Assembly: GCA_018350325.1 (NCBI GenBank)
Contig: JAEVLN010000031.1
Coordinates: 99,776-163,775 of the forward strand
Origin: Globodera rostochiensis
Taxonomy: Eukaryota > Nematoda > Chromadorea > Rhabditida > Heteroderidae
Reading direction: 5' to 3'
DNA length: 64,000 nucleotides
Each line of letters starts with the position of its first letter. Positions within the stretch are counted from its first letter, which is position 1. Below the pieces are notes generated by a model. That model did not search any database and was not told where the DNA came from. It was given only the letters and a program-made list of their open reading frames with translations. This document shows positions 1 to 12,383 of this stretch, one piece after another. The position numbers and the translations under genes were made by a program.

Positions 1-28
1 GGTTTTTATAATTCAATTTTTATTTTAG

Positions 29-180
29 TATTTATTTTTTCTTCGAATGGTTTTTACAAATAAATTTGATTAGACGTAATCTGCCAGTTGTCGTAGCAAT
101 GGTAGCATGGATGGCGTTTATTTACAAGGAAGTACGCAATGCACGAGAGAAAATGGATAACGATTTACCAAACTCAACTT
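29..180 (+). CDS. Last exon of a nuclear gene, single-pass membrane protein C-terminus (partial)
   Basis: An acceptor (TTTTATTTTAG) ends at 28 and is followed by an open frame of 50 codons to a TAA at 178-180; the other two frames are closed. The peptide starts with aromatic residues, has a basic pair (IRRN), then a strongly hydrophobic stretch LPVVVAMVAWMAFIY, then a charged helix KEVRNAREKMD and a short polar tail. This reads as one transmembrane segment near the C-terminus with a short charged tail. A possible polyadenylation signal AATAAA lies about 70 bp downstream. The upstream part of the gene is outside the window. I do not recognise the family; small mitochondrial or ER inner-membrane assembly proteins often look like this, but that is only an impression. 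Confidence 0.6.
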
Positions 181-423
181 AAAATTTAACTTTAAAAAAT
201 GTCATTTATTATTTAAATCCAACGTCTTAAATTTATTAAAGAGCCCTTAAATAAAAGTGATCATTGCCTTAAAATGGTATGGAAATCGGTTAAATGCTTA
301 ATATTAATTAGATGAATGAGTCAAATATAAAAATGCCCTAAGGAAGTGAATTTGTAATTAATTAATTTTTATTAATTTTAATGATTTTAATGATTTTTAT
401 ATATTTTTTCTTTGTTTATGCAG

Positions 424-503
424 CAGTCGTCAAGCTCTGTCCTTTTAGTTCGACATTAAATCGGACGTTGCAAACAATCCAGTCACGGCGAACCGAATGC
501 TAA
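424..503 (+). CDS. Candidate terminal exon, unknown protein
   Basis: A pyrimidine-rich stretch followed by TTTATGCAG ends at 423, and the next 25 codons are open to TAA at 501-503. The peptide is basic and begins VVKLCPFSST. An AATAAA-like string follows within 10 bp. It could be an alternative last exon of the gene at 29-180 or part of another gene. It is short, so chance is possible. Confidence 0.3.
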
Positions 504-2430
504 CGTTAATAAATACAAATGTGCGAATTATCGTGTTTTCAATTAATAACAAAAAGATGCATTTGTTAATGAAAATTTACGCATTTCCACTCAAAATGCT
601 GAGAAAAACAGTTATTTTAAAACACTAATTGGCTCAATCAACGTGTTAAGACCAATTTCTGAGTTGAATCATAACATTCCTTTCACCTTCAACCCAATAT
701 TATTTGTTTTCAAATATGAATATTAAATTCCGACATAGGAAACAAAATCAAAAAAAGAAAAGAAAATCTTTCATTAAAGCTAAAAACTCATACTTCCTTA
801 ATAACAGTCAAGTTGTTAATAATTAGATAATGTGCAATAAAAAAAAAGTAAAAGGTAAAGAAGCGAAACATAATAAAATTTATATTTTTAAAGAAGCAGT
901 GACAAATATTTGGAGATTAACAATATTTACGTATGTTTTAGTTAAAATAAATTTATAAAATTTTGTAATTGTTGCTAACGCATTTATTGTAACATATTTG
1001 GCAGAGGCAAAATATAAGTAAGATGTAATTACCAAAAATCCAAAATTACACAATATTCACAAAAAAATTTCAATTCGCGAATTATCATTTGCAAGCGTGC
1101 AAGTAAGAAAATGGACAAAGAACGCCAACAGATGGAATAACCGAGCGAGTTGCATGAAATGTTTATAAAAATAGAAGTTATTAAATCTAATATTAAATCT
1201 TTCCTTCAATTTTAGTTCCATAAGAAAATTTAAACAAGAAATGAAGCTGAAACAAAATCAAAATAAATAAATAAATTTGTTTGGAACGCTAAATCTTTGA
1301 TTGTTTCAAATTTTCTTTAAAATAGCAACAACAAAACCCCTATTTTCAAAATAAAAAATAAAATAAATTTCATTGTTCGTCGGTTTAAAAAAACTGTTAA
1401 ATATTGGACCCCGATGTGCTGTACGATAATTGGAGGCAGGAGAAGATGAATTAATTTATACCACTAATGCTAAAATTATCAGTCTTCAACCTGACCGCGG
1501 ACGTCCATCACAACTGAATGTAATGTAATCAAAAAGCAAAAATTAAAATTAAATTTTCAACATAAAAAAGCATTTTCCTTCGCCATTTGCGAGATAATAT
1601 AATATTAATTAAAAATACACCATCTTTACATGCCACGCAAATATAAGTATTATCGACAATTAGTCCGGCACGAGTCATTTCCAGACATTGAAGATGATTG
1701 CTGAATCCGACTCAGCAGACCTAAATATCCGCGATTTAGTTAGAATATATTTTTTTAATTTCGTATATTTGTAGAAAAGACATTGGAGTTTTGAATAATT
1801 TATTTTCATTTTTCTTAGTATCTTTGCGTAATAATTTAATGGTTTAAAAATAATTAATTTTTACTTTTAAAAACGCGGGTTTTTAAAAGCTGTTTTTATG
1901 CGTAATATTTAGCGTAAACGACTCCAGTGCGGGAAAGGAGGGCACCCCTCGGGAGCCAATGTGAGCAGGATTTTAGGGGCCAGGCAGGTGCTTCACATAC
2001 AACTTTTCCACTGACTGATCGATTTTATGCGGTTACCAACAAACTTCAATGTTTCACTTAGTCGAATATACAATTATTTATAAATTCTTTTTTTGAAAAA
2101 TATTATTCTATTTTTTTCTCCCGGCGCAGGCATGTTTCATTAATCCTTATAATCATTTTTTGTTTAAAAAATATTAAATTTTAATCAGCGTATTATTTCT
2201 AGAACTGGTGCTTAATAATCTCATTTAATTAATGAATTGTTGCAAACGAAATTATTTTAAAATTTAGTCATTTATTGAATTGAAAAGCACAACTTATTTA
2301 TTTGTAAAAATTCTTAGTATTTTATTTTAATAATATCTTTAAATATTAGTTGATTTTCAAATGTTTTAGAAAGATCAAATGTCTTCATTTAAGCTTCGCT
2401 CATTATCACTAAAGCTAATTTCAAAATAAT
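504..2430. other. AT-rich intergenic or intronic DNA
   Basis: Mostly A/T runs. Three small GC-richer islands stand out, near 1080-1160 (contains a GTAAGA donor-like string at about 1101), 1625-1700 (open frame beginning MPRKYKYYRQ) and 1920-2070 (about 48 open codons). None has clear splice signals at both sides, so I do not call genes. Confidence 0.3.
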
Positions 2431-3742
2431 TGCACCAAAGAAATAAGTAATTGAAAATAATATTTTAAAAAGAAACAATGAATTAAACATAAAAAGTTTT
2501 GATCCAAACTTATTTATATTTTCGGCATCTTTATTACTAAAAGAATTTTAAAAAGCTTTTTTAATTAGTTCTTTACGTCGTTTTATAGTTTTTTGAACTA
2601 AATTTATGGTTGCTTTTTTTTAATTAAATTGTTAATGAAGGTTGTTTGTCTACCAATCACTTATAAAGGCGTATAAATTTTTTGAACGCAATAATTTCAA
2701 ATGTTTTTTATTATTTAGATTTTTTGTTTATTTTATTTCTTTTTGACATTTGTGTCCCATCATTGTACTCTTCTTGCATGTGTACTAAAAACAATATTTT
2801 TATTTTATAATTGCTGTAATTATTATTACTTTATTATTTACGGAATTAGTTATTGATTTATTCTATAATAGATTTAATGTTAGGAAATGTTAACAAAGTT
2901 GTGTCACCCAATAACATGTGAGCATGCATACTTAATATATAAAAGTTTGTTTTGTCATTATCGTTAAACACGATCTTAAATAAATATAAGATGTTAATAA
3001 ATATTTTGGTGTGCTATTGAGGCATTTTATTTTTCTCATAAGAAGAATTTTTTCTCATTTATATTTTTATCTTGTTTAAATGCTACTTGATTTAATGATT
3101 TAATATTTCAAAACCATGATCTTGTCTCACAATTTTATAAAATTTATATTTTGCTTTATCATAAATTACAAATTATTTACGCTTTTTTCCAGCAGCTACC
3201 TTTTTTTTGCAAATTTTTGAATATTTTGATGTGATTAAATTTTACACAGCTGTTTCTCTGGCGTTATGCTTTATATTCGTGCAATAAGCACAAAAATTTC
3301 TTCATACTCCTTCTCCAACTATTGAACTAGGAACAATAAATATTTCGCTTGTTATAATCAGTTTAATAATTTTTTCACCGTTATTTTTCCAATAGAATAT
3401 TTAAATAAATATTTTATCAAAGATTCGTAATTGTTTTTTATTATAAAAAATTTTCAAATTAATGTTGTGGCGTGATTTTGCTTTATATATAAGTATAAGA
3501 GGAAATACGGTATGTCTTAAGATGAAATAAAAAGTTAAATACAACAATATTTTTGAACAGTTACATTTTTGTTTTTTAACTTTTTGGTTTGTTTTTGTGC
3601 TGCCAATTAAGAGGCTCCTGGCTTTCTTTAATACGCTCACAGTTTTACTTTGACCCATTAATTAACGATGATGTTCATTAATTTACAGTTGACATATTAG
3701 ATGGTTATTTTTAATATTTCATCATAAGTATGTGCATTTAAC
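2431..3742 (+). repeat. Left arm of a large inverted repeat
   Basis: This 1.31 kb stretch is the reverse complement of 4990-6301 with only scattered mismatches and small indels (paired positions sum to 8731-8732 along the arm). The sharp inner border is at 3742, just after the string GTGCATTTAAC. The outer border is less sharp, near 2426-2431. On its minus strand the arm carries an 85-codon ORF (3401-3658) whose first 27 residues are shared with the other arm. Foldback or long-TIR elements, or a palindromic duplication, would look like this. No obvious target-site duplication was seen. Confidence 0.85.
3401..3658 (-). CDS. Possible small ORF inside the left inverted-repeat arm
   Basis: The frame starts MGQSKTVSVLKKARSLLIG and runs for 85 codons. 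The other arm has the same start (5074) with one Ser/Asn change, but a one-base difference near GTTTAAAAAC ends it after about 27 codons. A shared basic N-terminus followed by divergence means either a small gene broken in one arm or no gene at all. The second half is A/T-rich and may be noise. Confidence 0.2.
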   Translation of the reverse strand: MGQSKTVSVLKKARSLLIGSTKTNQKVKKQKCNCSKILLYLTFYFILRHTVFPLILIYKAKSRHNINLKIFYNKKQLRIFDKIFI

Positions 3743-4989
3743 TGCGCCTGGAACATTCAAGCATTGCGCGAGTGTCTTGATTCCTCGACAAGGTTATACG
3801 GTTTACGACGCTCGACTCAAAAACCCAATGGCAAATATTCATTTCGTATTTGCATCGAGAAAATACTATAATCTGCGCAGACCCTATGAACTCAACTTTA
3901 AAAACAAATAAATTATTACTTTTAAAAAAGTTTAGGATCAGATCTTTTTCCCAACTTCTTTAAAACAAAAGGTTTCTCAATATTAGTCCTTAAAAATGAT
4001 CCAGAAATTCGCATATAACCCAAGCAGCGCGCTAAAAAACGTGTTTAATTATTTAATTTGTAAATGCAATAAAACAGTAGTACAATTCAATTAAATATAA
4101 TGTTTTGTTAATATTATACGAATTTCAAATATTTACTTAAACAATATTTTACTTATACGGTGTTCTGGTACGGCGGCCGCTACACATGTCCACACTAAAG
4201 CAAAATACATATTGCATGGGTTTATTTAAATCTAAATCAAATTGCAATGCCTAAATACATATATATTAACTAAATAATGAACATTATTGTATTTTTTGAA
4301 AGTATGACTATTCCCGTCAATAATTCAGAAAAATATTTTAAATTTAATAAATATATTTTTTATGGAACTTCATAATAAATTACAAACAATAATAGTTCAA
4401 ATAGATAATAAATATAGTTTATATTTGTAGCATATGTATGTTTGCTAATTTAGAAATACTAAATATTGGGAGCCTAACAAAGCTATTCATAACGAACTTC
4501 GTGTGGATGCATCTAGACTTTCCAACCATAATGATCGATTCTTGAAGGCAAAACAACCAAATAAAATTGGAAAATAACGTTGAAACTAATTTGGTTTTAC
4601 TTTATGACGCTACAATTGTTGAAAATAAAAACAGCTACTATTACAAAAGATTAATATAAAAATTATTTACTAAAATTGGTGGAAAATAATTGGCACTTGT
4701 GATGCATCGACCGACCAGTTCAACTATATTCAAATCTAACAATAATTATTCGCAGTTGCATGTAAAAAATGTCGAAATAGGCTCAAAAATGCATATATTT
4801 TATTTATTTTTTAAAGATGTAAATAGTTAATCACTTTTTATAAATGTTATTAAACTTGGATTTTTATAATTTATTAAAGCAAATATGGCCTTGTCTTATC
4901 AACAGTTCAGGAATTAATAAAAATATAAAATAATAACCATTCATTTTATCTTTTAAAAATAACAATACAAAATAATTAAAGGTTGTTTT
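3743..4989. other. Loop between the inverted-repeat arms
   Basis: Single-copy DNA enclosed by the two arms. It includes GC-richer stretches at 3745-3910 and 4160-4200 with more than one open frame, and the better exon candidate at 4455-4577. The frame at 3729-3910 is open for about 60 codons and contains YTVYDARL and RKYYNLRRPYE, but a second frame is also open over most of it. Confidence 0.35.
4455..4577 (+). CDS. Candidate terminal exon inside the inverted-repeat loop
   Basis: After an acceptor-like TTTGCTAATTTAG, a frame of about 40 codons runs to TAA at 4575-4577. The peptide is hydrophilic and helix-like, with segments YWEPNKAIHNELRVDASRL and DRFLKAKQPNKIGK. Lysine, asparagine and arginine are mixed as in real protein rather than runs of one residue. 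A second frame is partly open. No family recognised. Confidence 0.4.
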   Translation, partial: NTKYWEPNKAIHNELRVDASRLSNHNDRFLKAKQPNKIGK

Positions 4990-6301
4990 GTTAAATGCAC
5001 ATACTTATGATGAAATATTAAAAATAACCATCTAATATGTCAACTGTAAATTAATGAACATCATCGTTAATTAATGGGTCAAAGTAAAACTGTGAGCGTA
5101 TTAAAGAAAGCCAGGAGCCTCTTAATTGGCAACACAAAAACAAACCAAAAAGTTTAAAAACAAAAATGTAACTGTTCAAAAATATTGTTGTATTTAACTT
5201 TTTATTCATCTTAAGACATACCGTATTTCCTCTTATACTTATATATAAAGCAAAATTACGCCACAACATTAATTTGAAAACTTTTATAATAAAAAACAAT
5301 TACGAATCTTTGATAAAATATTTATTTAAATATTCTATTGGAAAAATAACGGTGAAAAAATTATTAAACTGATTATAACAAGCGAAATATTTATTGTTCC
5401 TAGTTCAATAGTTGGAGAAGGAGTATGAAGAAATTTTTGTGCTTATTGCACGAATATAAAGCATAACGCCAGAGAAACAGCTGTGTAAAATTTAATCACA
5501 TCAAAATATTCAAAAATTTGCAAAAAAAAAAGGTAGCTGCTGGAAAAAAGCGTAAATAATTTGTAATTTATGATAAAGCAAAATATAAATTTTATAAAAT
5601 TGTGAGACAAGATCATGGTTTTGAAATATTAAATCATTAAATCAAGTAGCATTTAAACAAGATAAAAATATAAATGAGAAAAAATTCTTCTTATGAGAAA
5701 AATAAAATGCCTCAATAGCACACCAAAATATTTATTAACATCTTATATTTATTAAGATCGTGTTTAACGATAATGACAAAACAAACTTTTATATATTAAG
5801 TATGCATGCTCACATGTTATTGGGTGACACAACTTTGTTAACATTTCCTAACATTAAATCTATTATAGAATAAATCAATAACTAATTCCGTAAATAATAA
5901 AGTAATAATAATTACAGCAATTATAAAATAAAAATATTGTTTTTTAGTACACATGCAAGAAGAGTACAATGATGGGACACAAATGTCAAAAAGAAATAAA
6001 ATAAACAAAAAATCTAAATAATAAAAACATTTGAAATTATTGCGTTCAAAAAATTTATACGCCTTTATAAGTGATTGGTAGACAAACAACCTTCATTAAC
6101 AATTTAATTAAAAAAAAGCAACCATAAATTTAGTTCAAAAAACTATAAAACGACGTAAAGAACTAATTAAAAAAGCTTTTTAAAATTCTTTTAGTAATAA
6201 AGATGCCGAAAATATAAATAAGTTTGGATCAAAACGTTTTATGTTTAATTCATTGTTTCTTTTTTAAAGTTTTATTTTCAATTACTTATTTCTTTGGTGC
6301 A
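4990..6301 (-). repeat. Right arm of the large inverted repeat
   Basis: Reverse complement of 2431-3742. ORFs reported on either strand here (5051-5299 and 5838-6089) are the mirror images of sequence in the left arm and are not counted as genes. Confidence 0.85.
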
Positions 6302-9300
6302 ATATTTTTTCTAAATAAATTTTAAACAAAAATTAAAAAAGATTATAATTTTATATACAAAAAAATTAAATAGTTTTTTGAACAACCACACGGCGGGATT
6401 GTTGTTGTGTTAAAATAAATTAAAATAAAATATTGTTTTTAATAGTCTACGGAACTTTTGAGTTTTATAAAAACAAGTAATTATTTTGTTATTCAAATTA
6501 GAAAAGTTTCCAATGCTCAATTATACATAATTCAAGTACATTTAATTATTTGTATATATTTTTATATAGTGAATTTGTTCATATAAAACTTTTTATTTAT
6601 AAACACTCGATTTGTCATGTGATTTGTTGCCCATCGTGTTGTTCACTCCATGCAATGCTTATTGAGAGTTTTTTATATAAATAATTAATATTCGAGTTGT
6701 TCATTTCCAATTATTTGTTGTTGATATTAAAATTGTTTATTTGTGCTCTTCTGCCAGCGTGAGCTAGTGTTTATAAATTAAATAATAAATAATGTAATTA
6801 TTTATGTTCAAAGCAAATCTTTTTTTAGATGCTTACTGGATTTAAATTTGACTTAATTTTATTTAAATTTTATACATTTAATATTAAGCTTCCGAGAATA
6901 ATGATAATATTGTTTTTACATATTTTTGTAGACTAATTTTCCACAAGACAAGTAATCAAAGTTTCATTTTTTAAAGTACATGTTAAGTTGTATGTATATA
7001 TAATAACCTCTTTAAAACCAATGCTGAACTGACCATAATGTTAATTTGTATTTTTAAAGAATTTCGTTATGTTGTGAATTTTTTTAGGTTTATGAATTAT
7101 GTCCATTAACTGATGAATAAAATGTTGTGCTCATTCCAGCACCTTTTTTTAAATCGAATTTACTGTTTTTAACTGGATTAAAACATATATTTAGTGTAGC
7201 AGCTGGCGCTCTTCTTATTTGCTTGTCTTGTCAATTTTTAATGCATAAAACGTCCTTTCATTTATTTTTAAATTTTAAACATTATGCATATTTTTATCAT
7301 AAAATAAGTCCATGTATAATAAATAGTTTAAATTTTTACTTTTATGTTTTGACTTGCGTATTTTCACAAGCTTATTGGTCGTTGTTGTCAAACACTTTTT
7401 TGAGGTGATGTTATTTCATCATTTATTTCGGGGGATTTGAAAATTATTGAATAAGTTCACTAATCATTTTTATCAAAATTAATTTTAGATTTGAATTTTT
7501 TTACTCTAGTATATCACAAATTTATGGAAGAGAAGTAATTTTTTATATTTAATACATTGATTTATTCATACATCTGTTCACGTTCACAAAACATTAGAAT
7601 TAATGCATGGTAGCGTTGTTAATTTGCTCATAAATGTTTTATCATTAATATATATATTACCAAATTAATTTTAAATGTTTAAAAATTAAAACTCATTTAG
7701 ATTATTACTAAGGAAATTGCTTAATAAGAAATTTATGATAGATCACATTTATTTTTTTCTATTTTTTGATTTTGTCAACTGACTTTTTAAAATAATAAAA
7801 TGCGTTGTACATGATAGAGCAAAAGAACTTGCTGAAAGTACGCCAAAATTTTGAGTAGCTTTAATGTTAAAAATTTATGGCCATTAGACTTTTCATATTT
7901 ATATTTCTCATCACTTTTCGTTATGACTAACCATTCTCGCGTTTAATTCGAATTTGATTACCATCCTGATAGTGAATTGCTGCAATCTATAATTATAATA
8001 TTCTTTTAATGTTTTACCGTTAGTTCGTATTTTTAATTTTGCTGAATTATAAACATTATAATTGACTTTAAAACGAAGATTATTGAAAATTAGCACTATT
8101 TTTTACCAAAATAGCTTTGATTAAAATAATAAAATTTTATTTGTATATCTATCTAATCAATAAATATAAATTAGTACAGTAAGTTTTACCTTTAAATTAC
8201 GTGAATAATATTTAGCATGTTTTGTATTATAGTTAAATATGGGATTTATGTTAATATTTAAATAATATTTATGATTAAATTTAATATGCTTCATGTTCAT
8301 TTTTGTTCGTTTAAAAAAAAAATCCGCCAACCAAATAGAATAATACATTTTCTTAAATGTTCTTGAGAATGGTAAATTTGAGAACTATTGATGAATGTTT
8401 TTTTTAAATGAACTAAACACTAAGATGATAGTTTGATTTAAAACTTTAATAATTATTAATTAACAATGATTTCCTTGACACTGTCTAAACTCGTGCATTA
8501 TTTAATATTAATTAGATTTAAATTGATTAGTTTCTTTTGTTAATGCTATTCTGTTATAAAAATTAAGCTCAGCTGTATTTTGTTTTCTATTTAATAAATT
8601 AACTTAATTTCAATTTATGTCTAGAGCTAGGCTTTGAACAATCGTTTCAAGGAAATTAATTGTCTCTAAAATGTGGGTGCTCTATTAATGCTCCACAGTC
8701 CACTCTATTTCTTTCTGATGGGCAACCGATTTTTTTTTGTTGATTCAAATGGCTCATTATGAGAGTTTTTTAAAATTATATAATTTGATTTTTTTTTATG
8801 TTCTTAGTTGTAAGTATTGCTTTGCATTTTGAAAGTTATTTTCAATTAAGCCGATTATTGAAAGTGATCAATATGTTAATGAAATTTATTTATTTAAGCT
8901 TCATCTGTTTTGCAATATTGTATTTATTTCTTTGTTAAAAGCAGTTATATTTATATCATTAATTGTCTTGTTAGTGTCCGATAAGTGCGTATTATTAATA
9001 AAAGCTTTATGCCAGGGGTTAAAACTTTATTCAATCTCTATTCAACACAACCGCTTTTTTTTATTACTTTAATGAATGTTTTGCTTCAACTACACTCCAA
9101 AATTTTTAAATTTTATATTATTTTTAAATTTTGGCATTTTATTATTTTTTAAATATACTCCATATTCCGAGAATAATAGGTAAAGTGTAACTGTTTTGTT
9201 TTAGAACTAAAATTTTATTTTAGATTTCAAAACGACCACATAAAAGTGTTTATGGTAAAAATATAATTTTGGATATTGTTTTAATTTATAAAATTCAATT

Positions 9301-9323
9301 TTCGAATAATTTTTTATCTGCTT
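6302..9323. other. AT-rich DNA with few signals
   Basis: About 3 kb of very AT-rich sequence. At 7127-7408 a 93-codon frame follows a TTCCAG-like acceptor (ends near 7139) and contains a hydrophobic stretch FSVAAGALLICLSCQFL; it could be a membrane-protein exon but has no ATG. Minus-strand frames at 7911-8096 and 8157-8348 look like chance. Confidence 0.3.
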
Positions 9324-9690
9324 AGTAACTAAAAAAATATGATGGGGTGCGTTGATGACCAAATTACTCTAACCGTCTGACTCTCTCTTTTTGTCACACT
9401 ATTTCTTCAAAAAATAAAATGTTCAAAAAAGTAACTAAAAAAATATTAGATGGGGTGCGTTGATGACCAATATCTGCCTCTCTCTTTTTAGCACACTATT
9501 TCTTCAAAAATAAAATTTTCAGAAAAAACTAAAACAATTTTTAGATGGGGTGCGTTCATGCCCAAATTACTCTCACCGCCCCACTCTCTCTTTTTAGCAC
9601 ACTATTTCTTCAAAAAATAAAAATTTCTAAAATTAAACTAAAACAATTTTTAGATGGGGTGCGTTCATGTCCAAATTACTCTCGCCGCAA
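9324..9690 (+). repeat. Satellite A array 1 (about 4 units of 90-110 bp)
   Basis: Each unit contains GATGGGGTGCGTTGATGACC, then a stretch with ACTCTCTCTTTTTAGCACAC, then TTCTTCAAAAAATAAAATG. Units start near 9325, 9431, 9522 and 9638. The same satellite occurs at 48,546-48,973 (reverse orientation), 52,961-53,562, and as a lone piece at 37,059-37,088. The copies here have drifted more than those at 53 kb. Confidence 0.9.
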
Positions 9691-9705
9691 ATTTTATTCT
9701 TTTGA

Positions 9706-9840
9706 TTAAACGACAGGTGAATATTTTCTTGTGATTCGGCATTTAGCATTCCTTGACCAGTCAGGAAGGGGCCGATGTTTTGTAATCTTTTCGTCGATGT
9801 TTATATTAATAATTTTCGTTAAAAAATCCCCGCTTTTTAA
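9706..9840 (-). CDS. Weak candidate exon next to satellite A
   Basis: A frame of about 44 codons on the minus strand ends at TAA (9706-9708) and contains KHRPLPDWSRNAKCRITRKY. It has no clear acceptor. It lies against the satellite array, so it may be repeat-derived. Confidence 0.2.
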   Translation of the reverse strand, partial: LKSGDFLTKIININIDEKITKHRPLPDWSRNAKCRITRKYSPVV

Positions 9841-11785
9841 ATTTTATCAATAAATGAGAAAAAGGTTTGTTTAAACATAATTATTGTATTTAATTGGACA
9901 AATTTATGCAGTTAGAATAAATATACAAAGTTTTAATTTGATTTTTGGGTAGGTAAAGCATGAAAACAATTATAAACGTCTTGCTGCAGCCGTTTCCATC
10001 AGGTCAAACAAAAGTTTTGGCATAAATTTCTTGAAATTTATTTATTTTTAACTTTCTAAAAATAAATATATATTTGATGAGATTTTAAATTTTTATAATT
10101 TTTAAAAATCATTTTATCTTGACAATGCACATAATTGCTATTCATCTTCCTTCATCCGTCTAGTATTTATTCTATTTATGAAAATAAATTAAAATTTTCC
10201 ATTTTTAATTTTGTTAATGGGAAGTTTGGGTATTTTTCAGTTTATTTATTGAGAAAATATCTTTTAATTTTTTTCTCAACACATATTTTCTAACTAGATT
10301 GTGCTTTTGTGTCACTACGTGAATTCTTTAATATTCGTATTCAAAAATCTTTACAATTATTTATTAAGTTCATTATTAATGTAATAGATTTTTGTTTTTG
10401 AAGAAAAAAATTGTTTAATTAAACATAAATAAATTTTACTGCTTTTGTAAAAAATCATAAGGTCGCATTGCATAAAGCCGATATCGTGTTGAACTTGCAA
10501 CATTAAACGCAGACAATGATCGACTGGTTTTAAATTTAGTATTTTAATGAGTGGCCATATAATTGTAAACACTCTTACACTTTTAATAAAGATTCTGCTC
10601 CCAAGGTGAATATTAAAACGCTCGACTTACCCAATTATATATTGTTATTTTATTTTAATTTTTTCGTTGAATTAATGCAATTGAAAAATTGAAATTTTCT
10701 TGCCATATGGTTGCGCATTTGATTCATTGGTCTCGACATAATCTGGGGAAATTATTTTTTAATTTTTTTATTATAACTCTACTTTAATTTTATTTATGTA
10801 TTTTTACAATGTTGAACTGGTTTGGAATTTTTTATGCTCTATGGCTTTGAACGCATACCAAACCGCAGTCAAAACGATCTTGCGCACGACTCTTGATCAT
10901 TGAGTCATCGCACTCTTATATAAAATTTTCAACTTTAGTAATTAAAAAAAGTTGTTGGTTCATTTTTTATGGTTACCTAAAAACATTTGTTTACTTATTT
11001 AAAAAATTAAATTGATCGTTTGTTAATCATTTGCTGAGAACAATTGATGTTAAGATACCGTTAACATAAACAAACAATTGAACGTTATTTTGTTGTAGGC
11101 TATATAATACGCTATCTTTTGCAATTGATGATAATTTAAAATTAATATTGTCTTTTTTATTTTTGTTTTAAAATTGTTAAATTCATTTTTTGGATATTTG
11201 CAGAGTTAGAGGTGGTCATGTCTGCAATTTTGGTTTAAATTTTAAAGCAAGCAATTCGATGTTTTCAATCTGATACATATTGATATTTTTTTATTTATGA
11301 GAATATAACTAGTATTGATTTGTTTTTTGTATGCTTTTAAAAATTTAAACTTTCATCACTTATTGTTATGTCTTTGATTGAACAACAGGTTCATTCTTTT
11401 TAAAAAAAACCGACCCTCCAACTAATTGGACTAACCTCCTGACTTCTCCAGGGTTAATTTTACTTGTGTCTTAAAACATTATATATTTTCCGACAATGAA
11501 GTTGAATTCAGAATGCCCAGTTTACCGCCATAGTTACCAGTTGAAGTAAACTTATTGTTTTTTGTATGTTTTTGACAACGATTATTAGTATCTTTTTATA
11601 CATTAAATTATTCAGAGCTGTTGCAAATTTTTCTTCTTATATTATCCATGTGCTGTAAATGCATTAAGATTAGGAAATTGCAAATAGAAATTCATTAAAA
11701 ATTCAAATATTTAATTAAGTAACTAATTGTTTTGAAAAAGAAGATGAGATTCTTTTTTCATGATAAATTGACCATTTATCAATCG
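9841..11785. other. AT-rich DNA
   Basis: Mostly A/T-rich. GC-richer islands at 10,440-10,540 and 10,850-10,915 have two or three open frames each, so no strand or frame can be chosen. No repeats of note. Confidence 0.25.
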
Positions 11786-11792
11786 TGCTGGG

Positions 11793-11866
11793 TCGTTTCG
11801 CAAAATCCGCCACTATGGGCGTTTCGCAAAATCCGCCACATAGGCGTTCCGCAAAATCCGCCATTT
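11793..11866 (+). repeat. Satellite B, short array (3 units)
   Basis: Three copies of a 25-26 bp unit GTTTCGCAAAATCCGCCAC(T)ATGGGC. The same unit is present in reverse orientation at 12,186-12,383. Confidence 0.85.
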
Positions 11867-11932
11867 ATTTTAATTTAAACAATTTTATTCAAAATTTATT
11901 TACATCAAAAATTAATGTTTACACGAATGTTT

Positions 11933-12012
11933 AAGCTTAAGCTTAACGAACCCGGGAGGCTTAGGCCTTAACGAACCCCAAGCCAGGGTGGTTTAGGCCT
12001 AAGCCTAATAAG
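11933..12012 (+). repeat. GC-richer block with TTAGGC motifs between inverted satellite B arrays
   Basis: The block contains CTTAAGCTTAACGAACC twice in variant form, two TTAGGC strings and an opposed GCCTAA (TTTAGGCCTAAGCCTAA). TTAGGC is the telomere repeat of many nematodes, but here it is not in tandem, so an internal telomere-like remnant is only a possibility. Confidence 0.45.
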
Positions 12013-12185
12013 TCTCCAACTTTTCCCCATTCTCTATGGCTTTGGAGTTACTTAAAAAAGTAGGTTTTCTTATTTTTAAAAAAGATTTCAACAGATTCAA
12101 AAACCGATTTATCTCAAATGCAGATTATATTCATTTTTATATATTTTTTAAATAATATAATTTAATAATATTTTTAGTGATTTTG

Positions 12186-12383
12186 AAAGCCCATCCATAG
12201 TGGCGGATTTTGCGAAACGCCCATAGTGGCGGATTTTGCGAAACGCCCATGTGGCGGATTTTGCGAAACGCCCAAAGTGGCGGATTTTGCGAAACGCCCA
12301 AAGTGGCGGATTTTGCGAAGCGCCCAAAGTGGCGGATTTTGCGAAACGCCCATAGTGGCGGATTTTGCGAAACGACCTAGCAC
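12186..12383 (-). repeat. Satellite B, main array (about 8 units, inverted)
   Basis: About eight tandem copies of GTGGCGGATTTTGCGAAACGCCCA-type units, 25-26 bp each, in opposite orientation to the short array at 11,793. The repeat gives artificial open frames on both strands (12,174-12,441), which are not genes. Confidence 0.9.

Noticed and set aside
5051..6089. Minus-strand ORFs in the right inverted-repeat arm
   Set aside because: They mirror the left arm and are A/T-driven; no evidence that they code.
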